DNA of 12,114 nt from an uncultured Acidobacteriota bacterium (GCA_946480545.1 CAMLKY010000021.1:1-12114); one strand, 5' to 3'. Shown: positions 1-7,778, counted from the stretch's first letter. A program made the numbers and translations. Notes: generated by a model not told the origin, from the letters alone.

Positions 1-105
1 CTCTACCTGCTCGACCCGGCGACCGGCGCGCTCGAGCCCGTCCGCGATCGCGCGCCGTGGGCGCCGATCCGCGCCGTCCACCGCAGCCGGGTGCGCGGCG
101 CCCGC
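1..105 (+). other. Abruptly GC-rich edge segment, possible chimeric join or foreign gene fragment
   Basis: By hand count, 97 of the first 120 bases are G or C (47/60 then 50/60), falling to 32/60 in the next 60 bases. Read on the plus strand in frame 1, the first 38 codons have G or C in the third position in nearly every case, as expected of coding DNA from a high-GC genome. They give protein-like text beginning LYLLDPATGALEPVRDRAPW. A similar LLDPxTGA motif occurs in the C-terminal part of the large HEAT-repeat protein of this window (residues 1159-1166). This conflicts with the minus-strand basic gene that reads through the same bases. A contig-edge chimera is the simplest explanation. A genuine GC-rich 3' end of the basic gene is the alternative. 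The right limit is approximate (about 90-120). Confidence 0.4.
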
Positions 106-813
106 AGCCGCTCCGGTCACGGCTCCCGAAAGCACTCCTTGTACAACTTCTGTTACGGCCTCAGCGGCTTTACTGATGACGCCTTTCGGTGTCGTACGCC
201 TGCGTGCTGCCGGTTTCTTCTTCGAGGTGGTTGTCGTGCGGGAAGCAGAAGGTTTCTTCCTGGTGGCCGTTGTGGCCCTTGAGGCTGAAGGTTTCTTAGC
301 TGAACTACGAGCTGAAGAAGTCTTCGGCGTCACCTTCTTGTTCGGAGACTTGGCACCGCTATTCGTCTTACGCGTCTTTGCGGCAGTCGAACGCGAGCTG
401 CCGCCGGCTGCCTTCCTCGTAGTTGCGCTGGATCGCGAACCCGCCGACTGGGCGCCGCCGGTCTTCGAACCCGATGAGGTCTTCTTCGCCGCAGTTGACC
501 CGCCGGATGACGAAGAAGTCCTCTTTGTCGAAGAAGCGGACGATCTCGCGCCTGTAGCCTTCTTCGACGCAGCGGATGACGTTCGTCCACCCGTGGCCTT
601 CTTGGCACCAGTCGATTTTCTGGCCGTAGATTTTGCGCCGCCGGTAGTTTTCTTTCCGGCGCTGGACCGAGATGATGAGGTCGACTTCTTAGCCGACGAC
701 GATCGTGAAGATGTTGTTGATTTCTTCGATGCGGATTTTGATGTGGATTTAGATCCGCCTGAGGTTGATCTCTTTCCCGCGGATTTCGCGGCAGTCTTTT
801 TTGTAGTTGCCAT
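1..813 (-). CDS. Histone H1-like Ser/Lys/Ala-rich basic protein (3' end outside window)
   Basis: The minus strand is open from an ATG at 811-813 to the left edge (271 codons, no stop seen). A GGGAGG ribosome-binding site lies on the minus strand at 819-824, 5 bases before the ATG. Residues 1 to about 208 are almost only Ser, Thr, Ala, Gly, Lys and Arg, beginning MATTKKTAAKSAGKRS, with many KK/RK pairs and no fixed repeat period. This resembles the disordered tails of histone H1 and of bacterial H1-like/AlgP-type nucleoid proteins, so non-specific DNA or RNA binding is inferred. Residues 209-240 (GVISKAAEAVTEVVQGVLSG, then an Ala/Gly-rich run) could form an amphipathic or membrane-seeking helix. 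Residues 241-271 come from the anomalous first 93 bases and may not belong to this gene. The long plus-strand ORF at 176-856 is its antisense shadow. The gene has no folded domain to identify it, so the function is tentative. Confidence 0.75.
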   Translation of the reverse strand, partial: MATTKKTAAKSAGKRSTSGGSKSTSKSASKKSTTSSRSSSAKKSTSSSRSSAGKKTTGGAKSTARKSTGAKKATGGRTSSAASKKATGARSSASSTKRTSSSSGGSTAAKKTSSGSKTGGAQSAGSRSSATTRKAAGGSSRSTAAKTRKTNSGAKSPNKKVTPKTSSARSSAKKPSASRATTATRKKPSASRTTTTSKKKPAARRRTTPKGVISKAAEAVTEVVQGVLSGAVTGAAAGAAHPAAVDGADRRPRRAIADGLERAGRRVEQVE

Positions 814-899
814 TGTATCCTCCCGTGATCAAATGAACTTTCCGAATCGAGTGTAACAAAATTAAAAACGCACGTGCGAGAAAAAACTGCGCTTCGGAG

Positions 900-1847
900 T
901 TACTCCGACCGCCCAACATAAGAACAGAGATCATCAAGCCCGAGGTTCCCACCGCACAGTACAAGCACAACATGCTCGCCGAGCTGCGACTTGAGCTTCT
1001 CTGCTGCAGCAAGCGTGCACGAAGCGGCGGGCTCGGTGAGAACTTTTAGACGCTCGAGTATCAGACGTAATGCAGCGACAGCTTCATCATCGGTCACGAC
1101 GGTCACGGATTCCAGGTGCTCCTGCGCATACGCGAGCGTCCCGGCCGAGACCGCCGGCGCACCCAGCGTCTTCGCGATAGAAGTGATCGCATCAAGCTGA
1201 ACGGGATGACCTGCTTCGAGGGCACGCGACATTGCATCTGCACCGACCGTCTCGACTCCCCACACGCGAACATCCGGTTTCTTCGATTTGACGGCTAAGG
1301 CGACGCCCGACATCAAGCCTCCTCCGCCGATGCTTACGATCACGTCTGTAACACCGGGCAGGTCTTCAACGATCTCCATCCCCAGCGTCGCCTGTCCAGC
1401 CATCACAAGCTCGTCATCGAACGGATGAACAAAAACGCGGCCTTCGCTTTTGTACTTCTCTACAGCTTCAAACGCCTCGGCGACCGAGGGCAACAGCTCG
1501 ACGCGGCCGCCGTAACCGCGGGTCGCGTCGACGTAATTTCGAGGTGTCGATTCGGGCATCAGGATCACCGCATCGGCACCGAGCGAGGCCGAAGCGTAGG
1601 CTACGGCCTGTGCATGGTTTCCGCCGCTCACGGCAACGACGCCATGCTTGAGGTCGTCCGCGGAAAGACTGAGAAGCTTATTGAAAGCACCACGTACCTT
1701 GAACGAGCCGGTGAGCTGAAACATCTCGAGCTTTACATAGATATTCGTTCCGAGATGCTTACTGAGGGTTTTGCTGTGGTCCAGACGAGTTCGTTTTATG
1801 TGCGGAGCCACGCGCCGGCGGGCTTCTTCAATAGCCGAAACATTCAT
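900..1847 (-). CDS. PLP-dependent threonine/serine dehydratase (threonine ammonia-lyase type)
   Basis: This is a fold-type II PLP enzyme, expected to deaminate L-threonine to 2-oxobutanoate and ammonia, or serine to pyruvate, in the cytosol. Numbering from the chosen ATG (1845-1847), the Schiff-base Lys is K50 in TGSFKVRGAFN. SGGNHAQ at 74-80 is the substrate/PLP loop, SIGGGGLMSG at about 172-181 holds the phosphate, and CGGN at about 298-301 is the C-terminal PLP-ring contact. The length of 315 residues fits the short catabolic/serine-racemase-like class, and there is no C-terminal ACT regulatory domain, so isoleucine feedback as in biosynthetic IlvA is not expected. A TTG three codons upstream (1854-1856) could also serve as start. 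Neither start has a clear ribosome-binding site, and ATG is preferred. The gene lies 87 bases upstream of, and in the same direction as, the basic-protein gene. Serine racemase or another amino-acid dehydratase specificity cannot be excluded. Confidence 0.88.
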   Translation of the reverse strand: MNVSAIEEARRRVAPHIKRTRLDHSKTLSKHLGTNIYVKLEMFQLTGSFKVRGAFNKLLSLSADDLKHGVVAVSGGNHAQAVAYASASLGADAVILMPESTPRNYVDATRGYGGRVELLPSVAEAFEAVEKYKSEGRVFVHPFDDELVMAGQATLGMEIVEDLPGVTDVIVSIGGGGLMSGVALAVKSKKPDVRVWGVETVGADAMSRALEAGHPVQLDAITSIAKTLGAPAVSAGTLAYAQEHLESVTVVTDDEAVAALRLILERLKVLTEPAASCTLAAAEKLKSQLGEHVVLVLCGGNLGLDDLCSYVGRSE

Positions 1848-2020
1848 ACGAAGCAATATAACCGAGCGTGTCGCATATTGTCGCCCGAGCGCACGATATC
1901 GGCGCTATTTGAAGATAAGCTGCAATCAGATGGGTAATTTGCCGCGCGGAACGGTGATTGCTGATTACGACACCATTACAACTGCGTTTTTCTTGTGGTT
2001 TTGATCAAGGGAGGACCGAT
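1848..2020. other. Divergent intergenic region
   Basis: About 170 bases separate the minus-strand dehydratase from the plus-strand Gln/Tyr-rich gene, so promoters for both should lie here. I see no convincing pair of -35 and -10 boxes with normal spacing on either strand. The one clear signal is the AAGGGAGGA ribosome-binding site at 2007-2015, which serves the right-hand gene. Confidence 0.5.
2007..2015 (+). promoter_or_regulatory. Ribosome-binding site that fixes the start at 2021
   Basis: AAGGGAGGA ends 5 bases before the ATG at 2021. It is preceded in frame by 21 codons from 1958 that look like non-coding sequence, so it selects 2021 over the upstream start. Confidence 0.8.
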
Positions 2021-3667
2021 ATGCGATCTAAATTTTTGTTTATAAAAATATTGTCGGTGTTTGTGGCCGCATTGTTACTCACCGGTTCCGGCTTCGCACA
2101 GGGTAAAGGCGGAGGAAAGGGCGGTGGCGGCGGAAAGCACGCCGGGGGCCCTCCGGGACAGCAGCATGGCGGCGGCAATCGCGGCGGTGGCGGCGGCGGT
2201 TGGCAGCAGCGCGGCGGAGGCGGTGGGGGACAACAGCACCGTCAGGCCGGCGGTGGCGGATGGCAGCAGCAGCGACAGGTGCAGCAGGTTCAGCGTCATC
2301 AGCCACGCCAGGTTCAGCAGGTCCAGCGCGGCCAGCAGCGTCAACAGATGCAGCAATGGCAGCATGCTCAACGCCAGCAGATGCAGCAGTGGCAAAACGT
2401 TCAGCGACAGCGTGCTCAGCAGGCGCAGCAGCAACGCCAGTGGCAGCAGTCCGAGCGTCATCAGCAGCGCCAGTGGCAGCAGGCCCAGCGCGGGCAGCAG
2501 CGGCAGTGGCAGAAATCTCAGCGTCATCAACAGCAGCAACTACAGCGGGTCCAGCGGGATCAGCATCGATTGCAGCAACGTGCTCAGCGACAGCAAGAGC
2601 GCGTTTACACGCAGCCTCAGCCTCGGCAGAATTGGGGCCAGATCCGGCGTGAACAGGCGTTCGAAGCTAAGCGATATCGTGATGCGTTGAAGTTCCAGGA
2701 GCGAGCGAATCGCGAAGCGTTGAAGTATCAGCGGAAACAGCAGCGGCTTGACGACCGGGCGTTCCGGCGATCACAGCCGAGCTACGTACCCTATGTGAAC
2801 GATGGTCGAGATTCATGGCTGAATGATCGCTACGACGGCTATCGAAGCTATTCGGCTCCGACCTATCGGCAGTACGACGACTATTCGTATCGGAATTACC
2901 CGAGCTACGCGTACCCGTCGTATCAGACGTATCCGAATTACCAGGGATACCAGTACTACCAGAATTACCCGGATTATTATTCGTACCGGATCTTCGATTA
3001 CGACGATGACTATACCCGCGGATTCTACGGCGACTATGCCGACGTGGGACTCGACTGGAAGGACATGCTTTTCAGAAGTGTGCTGTCGATGTTCTTCTCG
3101 GGCGGAAACGATTACGGGTATTACGATCCGTACTCGTCATACAACGCGTCGTATTATCCGGAGTATTACGACGAGTACGGTTATGCTCCGCAGTATTCGA
3201 CGTATCCGTATTACACGTTCGGATACCAGCCGACTCTCGCGTATTACGAGCCGGCGGCGTACTACGGTTACGATCAGTGGCACTACGGCGGCGGAATCCC
3301 GTACGAATATTCGCTCTACAGCTCGATGCCTTATGGGGACGTGATGGATCTCTATTCGGGCGGCGTGGCCGCTGAGTTGATCCAGCGCGCACTCGGTACC
3401 GGGTACTATCAGGGCCTGCTCGAAGGGCAGCTCGCCCGCGAGCGCGGATGGGGAGACGAGTACTATAACGATCCGTATCTCTACCAGCAGGCGATCTACG
3501 ATCCTTATTCATCGAGTATCGGTGATTGTCGCCGCTACCTGAGCGAGGGTTATGAGATGGGTTACTACGATGCGCTTCAGGGCGACGACGATTTTGATCT
3601 CGCCGAAGGTGGCGATGTCGATCTCGTGAGCTTGCTACTTGGCACCGTAGCGAGCCTGCGAAGCTAA
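2021..3667 (+). CDS. Secreted Gly/Gln/Tyr-rich protein with 11-residue repeats, unknown function
   Basis: This is a 548-residue exported protein that I cannot assign to a named family. Residues 1-26 form a Sec signal peptide (hydrophobic core about 8-21, likely cleavage after GSGFA). Residues 27-80 are Gly-rich with scattered Lys, His and Trp. Residues 85-193 are about ten tandem 11-residue units of the form RQWQQAQRGQQ, rich in Gln and Arg with a hydrophobic residue (V, M, W or L) near position 3. Residues 210-250 are charged and probably helical. Residues 254-440 are strongly Tyr-rich with Asp, Pro and Ser, and look disordered or prion-like. Residues 440-520 look folded and contain two related GYxxG segments (GYYQGLLEG at 461-469 and GYEMGYYDALQG at 510-521). 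A start at 2021 gives a signal peptide at the very N-terminus. The gene is followed closely by a strong terminator, so it is probably transcribed alone. A matrix, adhesin or RNA-binding role is speculation. Confidence 0.85.
   Translation: MRSKFLFIKILSVFVAALLLTGSGFAQGKGGGKGGGGGKHAGGPPGQQHGGGNRGGGGGGWQQRGGGGGGQQHRQAGGGGWQQQRQVQQVQRHQPRQVQQVQRGQQRQQMQQWQHAQRQQMQQWQNVQRQRAQQAQQQRQWQQSERHQQRQWQQAQRGQQRQWQKSQRHQQQQLQRVQRDQHRLQQRAQRQQERVYTQPQPRQNWGQIRREQAFEAKRYRDALKFQERANREALKYQRKQQRLDDRAFRRSQPSYVPYVNDGRDSWLNDRYDGYRSYSAPTYRQYDDYSYRNYPSYAYPSYQTYPNYQGYQYYQNYPDYYSYRIFDYDDDYTRGFYGDYADVGLDWKDMLFRSVLSMFFSGGNDYGYYDPYSSYNASYYPEYYDEYGYAPQYSTYPYYTFGYQPTLAYYEPAAYYGYDQWHYGGGIPYEYSLYSSMPYGDVMDLYSGGVAAELIQRALGTGYYQGLLEGQLARERGWGDEYYNDPYLYQQAIYDPYSSSIGDCRRYLSEGYEMGYYDALQGDDDFDLAEGGDVDLVSLLLGTVASLRS
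2273..2599 (+). repeat. In-frame tandem 33-bp repeat encoding 11-residue units
   Basis: About ten units lie head to tail inside the Gln-rich part of the secreted protein, starting at residues 85, 96, 107, 118, 129 (10 residues long), 139, 150, 161, 172 and 183. The best conserved are RQVQQVQRGQQ, RQQMQQWQHAQ, RQWQQSERHQQ, RQWQQAQRGQQ and RQWQKSQRHQQ. An 11-residue period is typical of amphipathic or right-handed coiled helices. DNA copies have diverged but keep the CAG-rich pattern. Confidence 0.8.
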
Positions 3668-3690
3668 CAGTCAGGCGCGTTATCAAAAGG

Positions 3691-3718
3691 AAAGGTCGTC
3701 CGAAAGGGCGGCCTTTTT
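3691..3718 (+). terminator. Rho-independent terminator of the Gln/Tyr-rich gene
   Basis: An 11-bp stem (3691-3701 with 3706-3716, including two G-U pairs) closes a GAAA tetraloop at 3702-3705 and runs into five T at 3714-3718. It starts 23 bases after the stop codon. Confidence 0.92.
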
Positions 3719-3922
3719 AGCGCTGGCCCGCGACTGGAGCGCAGGATCCTGCCTGCTTGAGGCCGGGCCGAAAGGGCCGTTGCGTTGCCGATCGGTAACC
3801 GGTTTCACGTCTCCGAATTGACGCGCGGACATTCTGCCTACGATCCAATCGAGATCCTGGTAACCATTGCTTTTCTCACTGAAATGAGCTATCTAGAGTC
3901 ACGCATCCGCGCACCTCTATAA
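3719..3922. other. Intergenic region before the HEAT-repeat gene
   Basis: These 204 bases hold no credible gene. A perfect 12-base palindrome GCAGGATCCTGC lies at 3741-3752, and a small GGCC/GGCC hairpin with a GAAAG loop lies near 3766-3778. A TTGACG (3818-3823) and a TACGAT (3839-3844) could be promoter boxes, but the 15-base spacing is short, so this is only a weak candidate. No ribosome-binding site precedes the ATG at 3923. Confidence 0.45.
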
Positions 3923-6900
3923 ATGAAAAAGTTCCTCTTCGTCGTCGCGTTCTGTACGTCAATTCTCACCGGCCTTTCACTCTTTCTCTTTGGACCAGTT
4001 GAGGCTGCGGAAAATCCCCTACTCGCCATCCTGAGCATCCCGGCGCCTCCGCCTCCAAATCCTGACGTTTATCTGCCGCCGGCGGCTGGTATGGACCCCT
4101 CCGGGAAGATCGCTCCCCCGAGTGACGACGCTCCGATCGAGGTGCTAATGGAATATTGGCGTAATCGTGTACAGCCCTACGGTGTGACCCTATATAGCCC
4201 CAGACCGTCCGACAAAGTATTGGGACGGCTTATGGCGGAGATCGAGAAACGTCCCGAAGAGCTTACCGATTTCGTGTCGCTGTTTCCGAGCACGCGGGAC
4301 GCCGGCCAGTTCGTGAAGTCGATCTACGACCGGCTTCCCGCCGCTTCCGAACAGCAGCGCGAAGCACGCGAAGGTGTACGGCGCTGGATGCTGTACAACA
4401 CGCCCTACTTCAGCTCCGAGCTTGCCCGCGATGCTTCACAGGTCGCAGATGAGGGCGACTACGTCGTGAATCACGATCAGCTCATCGCACTCGCCCGGGT
4501 CGACTGGGACCGCGCGAGCCCGATCGTTTCACGGCTCTATAACAACCCCTCGCAGAAAGCGTCGAGGACCGTAGCTTTGTGGGCCCTTTACGTGCATGCA
4601 CTCGAGAGCGATTCGCCCAGCGACATCGACCGTTATCGAGATGAGCTAAAGGAGATCGTGGCGGACAAGTCCCTGACACCCGGTGTCCGCGATCTTGCGC
4701 TTGACGCTCTTTCACTCGAGAAGGAATGGAGCGGCCGTGACGATTGGTATGTGTCCTTGATGGAAGACGAGACGATGCTCGACCTCGGACGTTTCACCGG
4801 ATTGACGACCCTGATCAACAACTCCCCCGAAGATAAATACATCGATCGGATGATCGCGTTGCTGCAAAGCGACAACATCAATGTGCGTTCCGCAGCAGCT
4901 AGAAATCTTCTGTTAAGAAACGAGCAGAGCCGTCCCGAGGTCATCAGGGCTCTGCTTCCATGGCTGGAAAATCCCAAGTGGCTGAAGGAGGTCAACCAAG
5001 GCTCTCGATCACGTTTGATCGAAACGCTGACTCACCAAAAGATCCCCGAGAGCGTGCCGGCACTAATCGCTGCACTCGACGAAAAGAGTACGCGTGTGCC
5101 GCCGGCGTACGCGAACTCAAATATGTCGATGAGCGGATACTCAAATGCGAACCGCGCTGTAGCAAATGCTCTCAACGCGGCAGCAAATGCGGCAGCGGCA
5201 GCCGCCAACTATTACAGTTCGAATGCGAACCGCGCATCGGCTGAGTACTTCAGTTCTGCAAATGCGAATACCGTCGGCTCATATGAGGCGATGTATCCCC
5301 TTCGGGATGTCGCCGTACGGGCCCTCGCGTTTCAGGCGGATCCGCGAGCGGTGCCCGCATTGCGAAAGGTCCTAAACGAAACTACCGGCTGGCAGCAGCG
5401 CGCCATAGTAGCTGCGATCTACGCGTGCGGCGGCTACTCGGTGGTGGAACAAGTCGCTGCGCTGGAGAATGCGGTTCGCAAGTTTGATACGACGGGTCCC
5501 GATCTTTCGAATGTCGTTTCTAATATGCCGAACATCAATGCCGTCGGGCCGATCGACGACATAAGAGTTGCGGTAATGCGTGGCGTGATCGGTTCAGACG
5601 ATGATGGCCATCTGGCCGGGCATATTATCGCACTGCCGGAAATTGACGAAGGTCTCGCCTCGGCCCTCGTGGCACGCATCATGGCCCTTGAAGATAAGGA
5701 GCCGACGGTTGCGGGCGCGCTGCGGACGTTACTCCTGAGATGGCAGGGTGCCGCCGTGAATTCCCTGTTGCTGCAGGACCTGAAACGAAACAAGATCGAC
5801 GCGAGATCGATCGTTTATCTTCTCGCGGAGCGGCAGGCGATCCGTGAAAGACAGTCTCCCGAGGTTTTCGAGATCCGCCCCTCAGGCGGTATTGCATATG
5901 GGATCTCTGCGTGTCTGCTCGAAGACCCGAACGATTACGAAACGATCCTCGCCGGAGCGGACGACACCGCAAAAACGGCGATGCTCGGCTGTGCCCGTCT
6001 CATACGTGCTCCGCTTGCGGTCCCGAAGGTGGCCGAACAGTTGAACTCGAAAGACCGGCTTCTGGCACTCGCGGCCGAACGATATCTGGAAAGCGAAGAT
6101 TCGCCGGAAGCCCGACGCATCGTGCTGTCGCTCCACCCGGGCGAAGCCAGCATCCTCGGTGCCACGACCGCGTTTTTCACCGGTATCGATCGCGAAAATC
6201 AAGATGCGGATATATCCCGGCTGTTCGCGTCCGTCAGCGAGTTCTACGCTCGGGTGCAGGATTACAGCCAGCTTGATGATCATGCTGCATTACAAGCCGT
6301 CGAAGCGCGGCTTAAGAAAGAAGTCGTTGCTGATACAAACCTCGTCGGAGTTTATGCATGGCGTAAGAACTTCATTCATGTCTATAAAGACCGCGTGATG
6401 TTGAGCTGGGAAGATGATCCGGCGCGGTATCGGGAGCGCGTTCTGAAAAGCGAAGAATTCGAGCGTTTCAAGGACCTGATAATGCATTACAAAGCGGATG
6501 AGCTTCCGCCGTTCCTGTCCTGTCTTGGAGACGGATGCCAGTCCGAGCAGCTTTTGATGCTTGGCCGGGCCGGCGGCCGGCGTGTGTACGTACTCGCCTC
6601 CACGATGCCGCCCCTGTTCGCGGAGCTCGATCGTATGTTCGAGCAGCTTCGCACTGAACCTTCGACCGTCAAATACTGGGCCGGTCGCGACATCCCGGGG
6701 CTCGAGGTCTTATTTGCCGACGACAATCTTGAGGCGAAGACGGTTTGGAAAAAGGGCACCGATTTCCGAGTGCTCGTGGCTGACACGCAAAGAGCAGCGG
6801 CGATCGAGAATGAGATCGAGGCGTATTCGCAAACGCTTGCAGAGAGTGAGCTCGTTGATCCAGAGCTGGCGCAAAAGGTGGAGAAAGAAAAAAGCCGTCG

Positions 6901-7690
6901 CGAGTATGACAATCTCAACTGGTTTGCATTCGGGCCGGGCGGTCTTGGTTCAATAACGGCCCAGCCGCTCGAGGCGGAATACATCCCGATCAAGGACGGA
7001 CTTTCGGTTGCCGCCTCGCACGAACGCTGGAAGGCGCGTGCGGGGTCTTTAGAGATTCGGGTCGACGAGAATGGTCTGTACAAAGTTTCCGCGGGCCGCG
7101 TCACCCAGATAAAGAAAGGTGATTACAGCTACGCGATCGTTACACCAAACGGAAGGTGGGTCGTGGCGAGCAAGCTCGTCGAGGGCGAAGGCTACCGTGC
7201 TGTCCGAATCAACCTGGTAACGAACCGGGAGTACGCGATCGAATCAGACGAGTATTTAACTGGGCTTCCCTACGCATATATTGGTTCGCTGAACAGGATT
7301 CTCGTCGGTCCTTTTGAGCGGAATTACGACTCGCACGATCACCACGAAGAAGAAGGGTCTGAAGAATCGGAGGTCGACACCTATTCCCCATACGCCCTCC
7401 TGGACCCCGAGACCGGAGCGATGTTGCGTGCCCCGGGTGAGGTCCGGCCGTTGATCCATACAACGTTCCGGCCACTCCAACAACGCGGTCCGAACGAATT
7501 CTGGGCGGCGATACCTGAGAAGGATTCGACCGTTATCGGCATTTACAACACCAGGAACTTCAACATCAAGCCGGTACTTAAGCTGCAGAAGCTGGAATTC
7601 GACAGCATGGATCTTTGGGTAGAGGAATCCGCGGGAAAGGCATATTTCGTTTATCGCGGGCACCTGCTTTCGGTCCCAATAAGGCCCTGA
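3923..7690 (+). CDS. Large exported HEAT-repeat protein, unknown function
   Basis: This 1255-residue protein has an N-terminal signal peptide (basic MKK, hydrophobic 4-23, likely cleavage near VEAA at 26-29) and a Pro-rich linker at 40-70, so it is exported to the periplasm or cell surface. Residues from about 180 to 740 contain helical pairs typical of HEAT/armadillo-like repeats, for example 305-332 (IDRMIALLQSDNINVRSAAA) and 461-485 (RDVAVRALAFQADPRAVPAL). They are interrupted at about 394-457 by an Asn/Ala/Ser/Tyr-rich insertion that looks disordered. The region 790-990 is mixed alpha/beta and ends in a charged helix (960-995). From about 1020 to 1255 short beta strands predominate, with motifs such as YALLDPETGAM (1157-1167), suggesting a partial propeller or beta-sandwich. 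A His/Glu-rich acidic patch (1137-1149) might bind metal. HEAT scaffolds usually mediate protein-protein contacts. No catalytic motif was recognised, and there is no Shine-Dalgarno sequence before the ATG. Confidence 0.85.
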   Translation: MKKFLFVVAFCTSILTGLSLFLFGPVEAAENPLLAILSIPAPPPPNPDVYLPPAAGMDPSGKIAPPSDDAPIEVLMEYWRNRVQPYGVTLYSPRPSDKVLGRLMAEIEKRPEELTDFVSLFPSTRDAGQFVKSIYDRLPAASEQQREAREGVRRWMLYNTPYFSSELARDASQVADEGDYVVNHDQLIALARVDWDRASPIVSRLYNNPSQKASRTVALWALYVHALESDSPSDIDRYRDELKEIVADKSLTPGVRDLALDALSLEKEWSGRDDWYVSLMEDETMLDLGRFTGLTTLINNSPEDKYIDRMIALLQSDNINVRSAAARNLLLRNEQSRPEVIRALLPWLENPKWLKEVNQGSRSRLIETLTHQKIPESVPALIAALDEKSTRVPPAYANSNMSMSGYSNANRAVANALNAAANAAAAAANYYSSNANRASAEYFSSANANTVGSYEAMYPLRDVAVRALAFQADPRAVPALRKVLNETTGWQQRAIVAAIYACGGYSVVEQVAALENAVRKFDTTGPDLSNVVSNMPNINAVGPIDDIRVAVMRGVIGSDDDGHLAGHIIALPEIDEGLASALVARIMALEDKEPTVAGALRTLLLRWQGAAVNSLLLQDLKRNKIDARSIVYLLAERQAIRERQSPEVFEIRPSGGIAYGISACLLEDPNDYETILAGADDTAKTAMLGCARLIRAPLAVPKVAEQLNSKDRLLALAAERYLESEDSPEARRIVLSLHPGEASILGATTAFFTGIDRENQDADISRLFASVSEFYARVQDYSQLDDHAALQAVEARLKKEVVADTNLVGVYAWRKNFIHVYKDRVMLSWEDDPARYRERVLKSEEFERFKDLIMHYKADELPPFLSCLGDGCQSEQLLMLGRAGGRRVYVLASTMPPLFAELDRMFEQLRTEPSTVKYWAGRDIPGLEVLFADDNLEAKTVWKKGTDFRVLVADTQRAAAIENEIEAYSQTLAESELVDPELAQKVEKEKSRREYDNLNWFAFGPGGLGSITAQPLEAEYIPIKDGLSVAASHERWKARAGSLEIRVDENGLYKVSAGRVTQIKKGDYSYAIVTPNGRWVVASKLVEGEGYRAVRINLVTNREYAIESDEYLTGLPYAYIGSLNRILVGPFERNYDSHDHHEEEGSEESEVDTYSPYALLDPETGAMLRAPGEVRPLIHTTFRPLQQRGPNEFWAAIPEKDSTVIGIYNTRNFNIKPVLKLQKLEFDSMDLWVEESAGKAYFVYRGHLLSVPIRP
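5102..5293 (+). other. Low-complexity Asn/Ala/Ser/Tyr insertion inside the HEAT protein
   Basis: Codons for residues 394-457 encode runs such as SNANRAVANALNAAANAAAA and a second NANRASAEYFSSANANT stretch. The short segment with SNANRA occurs twice (407-412 and 433-438). It splits two HEAT-like helices, so it is probably a flexible surface loop grown by small duplications. Confidence 0.7.
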
Positions 7691-7778
7691 CCCTGCTTGT
7701 AATCTCCGGCGTAAAATTGTTTAATATCAGTTCGCCTTCGGGGCGGAAATCTTAGCCGAGAGGAGGTGAGACTAAAAA
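7691..7778 (+). promoter_or_regulatory. rpsU leader with near-perfect Shine-Dalgarno
   Basis: AGGAGGTGAG at 7761-7770 is nearly a full complement of the 16S 3' end and lies 8 bases before the ATG. A short hairpin (arms near 7731-7736 and 7741-7746) sits in the leader. TTGTAA at 7697-7702 and TAATAT at 7722-7727 could be promoter boxes, but their 19-base spacing makes this tentative. Confidence 0.5.

Noticed and set aside
176..856. Plus-strand 226-codon ORF rich in F, V, D, E, A
   Set aside because: It is the antisense of the Ser/Lys/Ala-rich minus-strand gene: Lys, Ser and Thr codons read backwards give Phe, Val, Asp and Glu. It has no ribosome-binding site, and the opposite frame has one.
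2273..2599. CRISPR-like array because of 33-bp periodic DNA
   Set aside because: The units are contiguous, in-frame, without spacers, and encode regular 11-residue protein repeats.
2061..2690. Ser-rich and Ala-rich ORFs in other frames of the Gln-rich region, plus a Leu-rich minus-strand ORF (2075-2539)
   Set aside because: CAG-repeat DNA leaves all frames open (Gln, Ser, Ala; Leu on the minus strand). Only the frame starting at 2021 has a ribosome-binding site, signal peptide and a long downstream extension.
3818..3844. Promoter TTGACG-15-TACGAT before the HEAT gene
   Set aside because: The spacing of 15 is too short and the -10 box is poor. It is mentioned only as a weak candidate.
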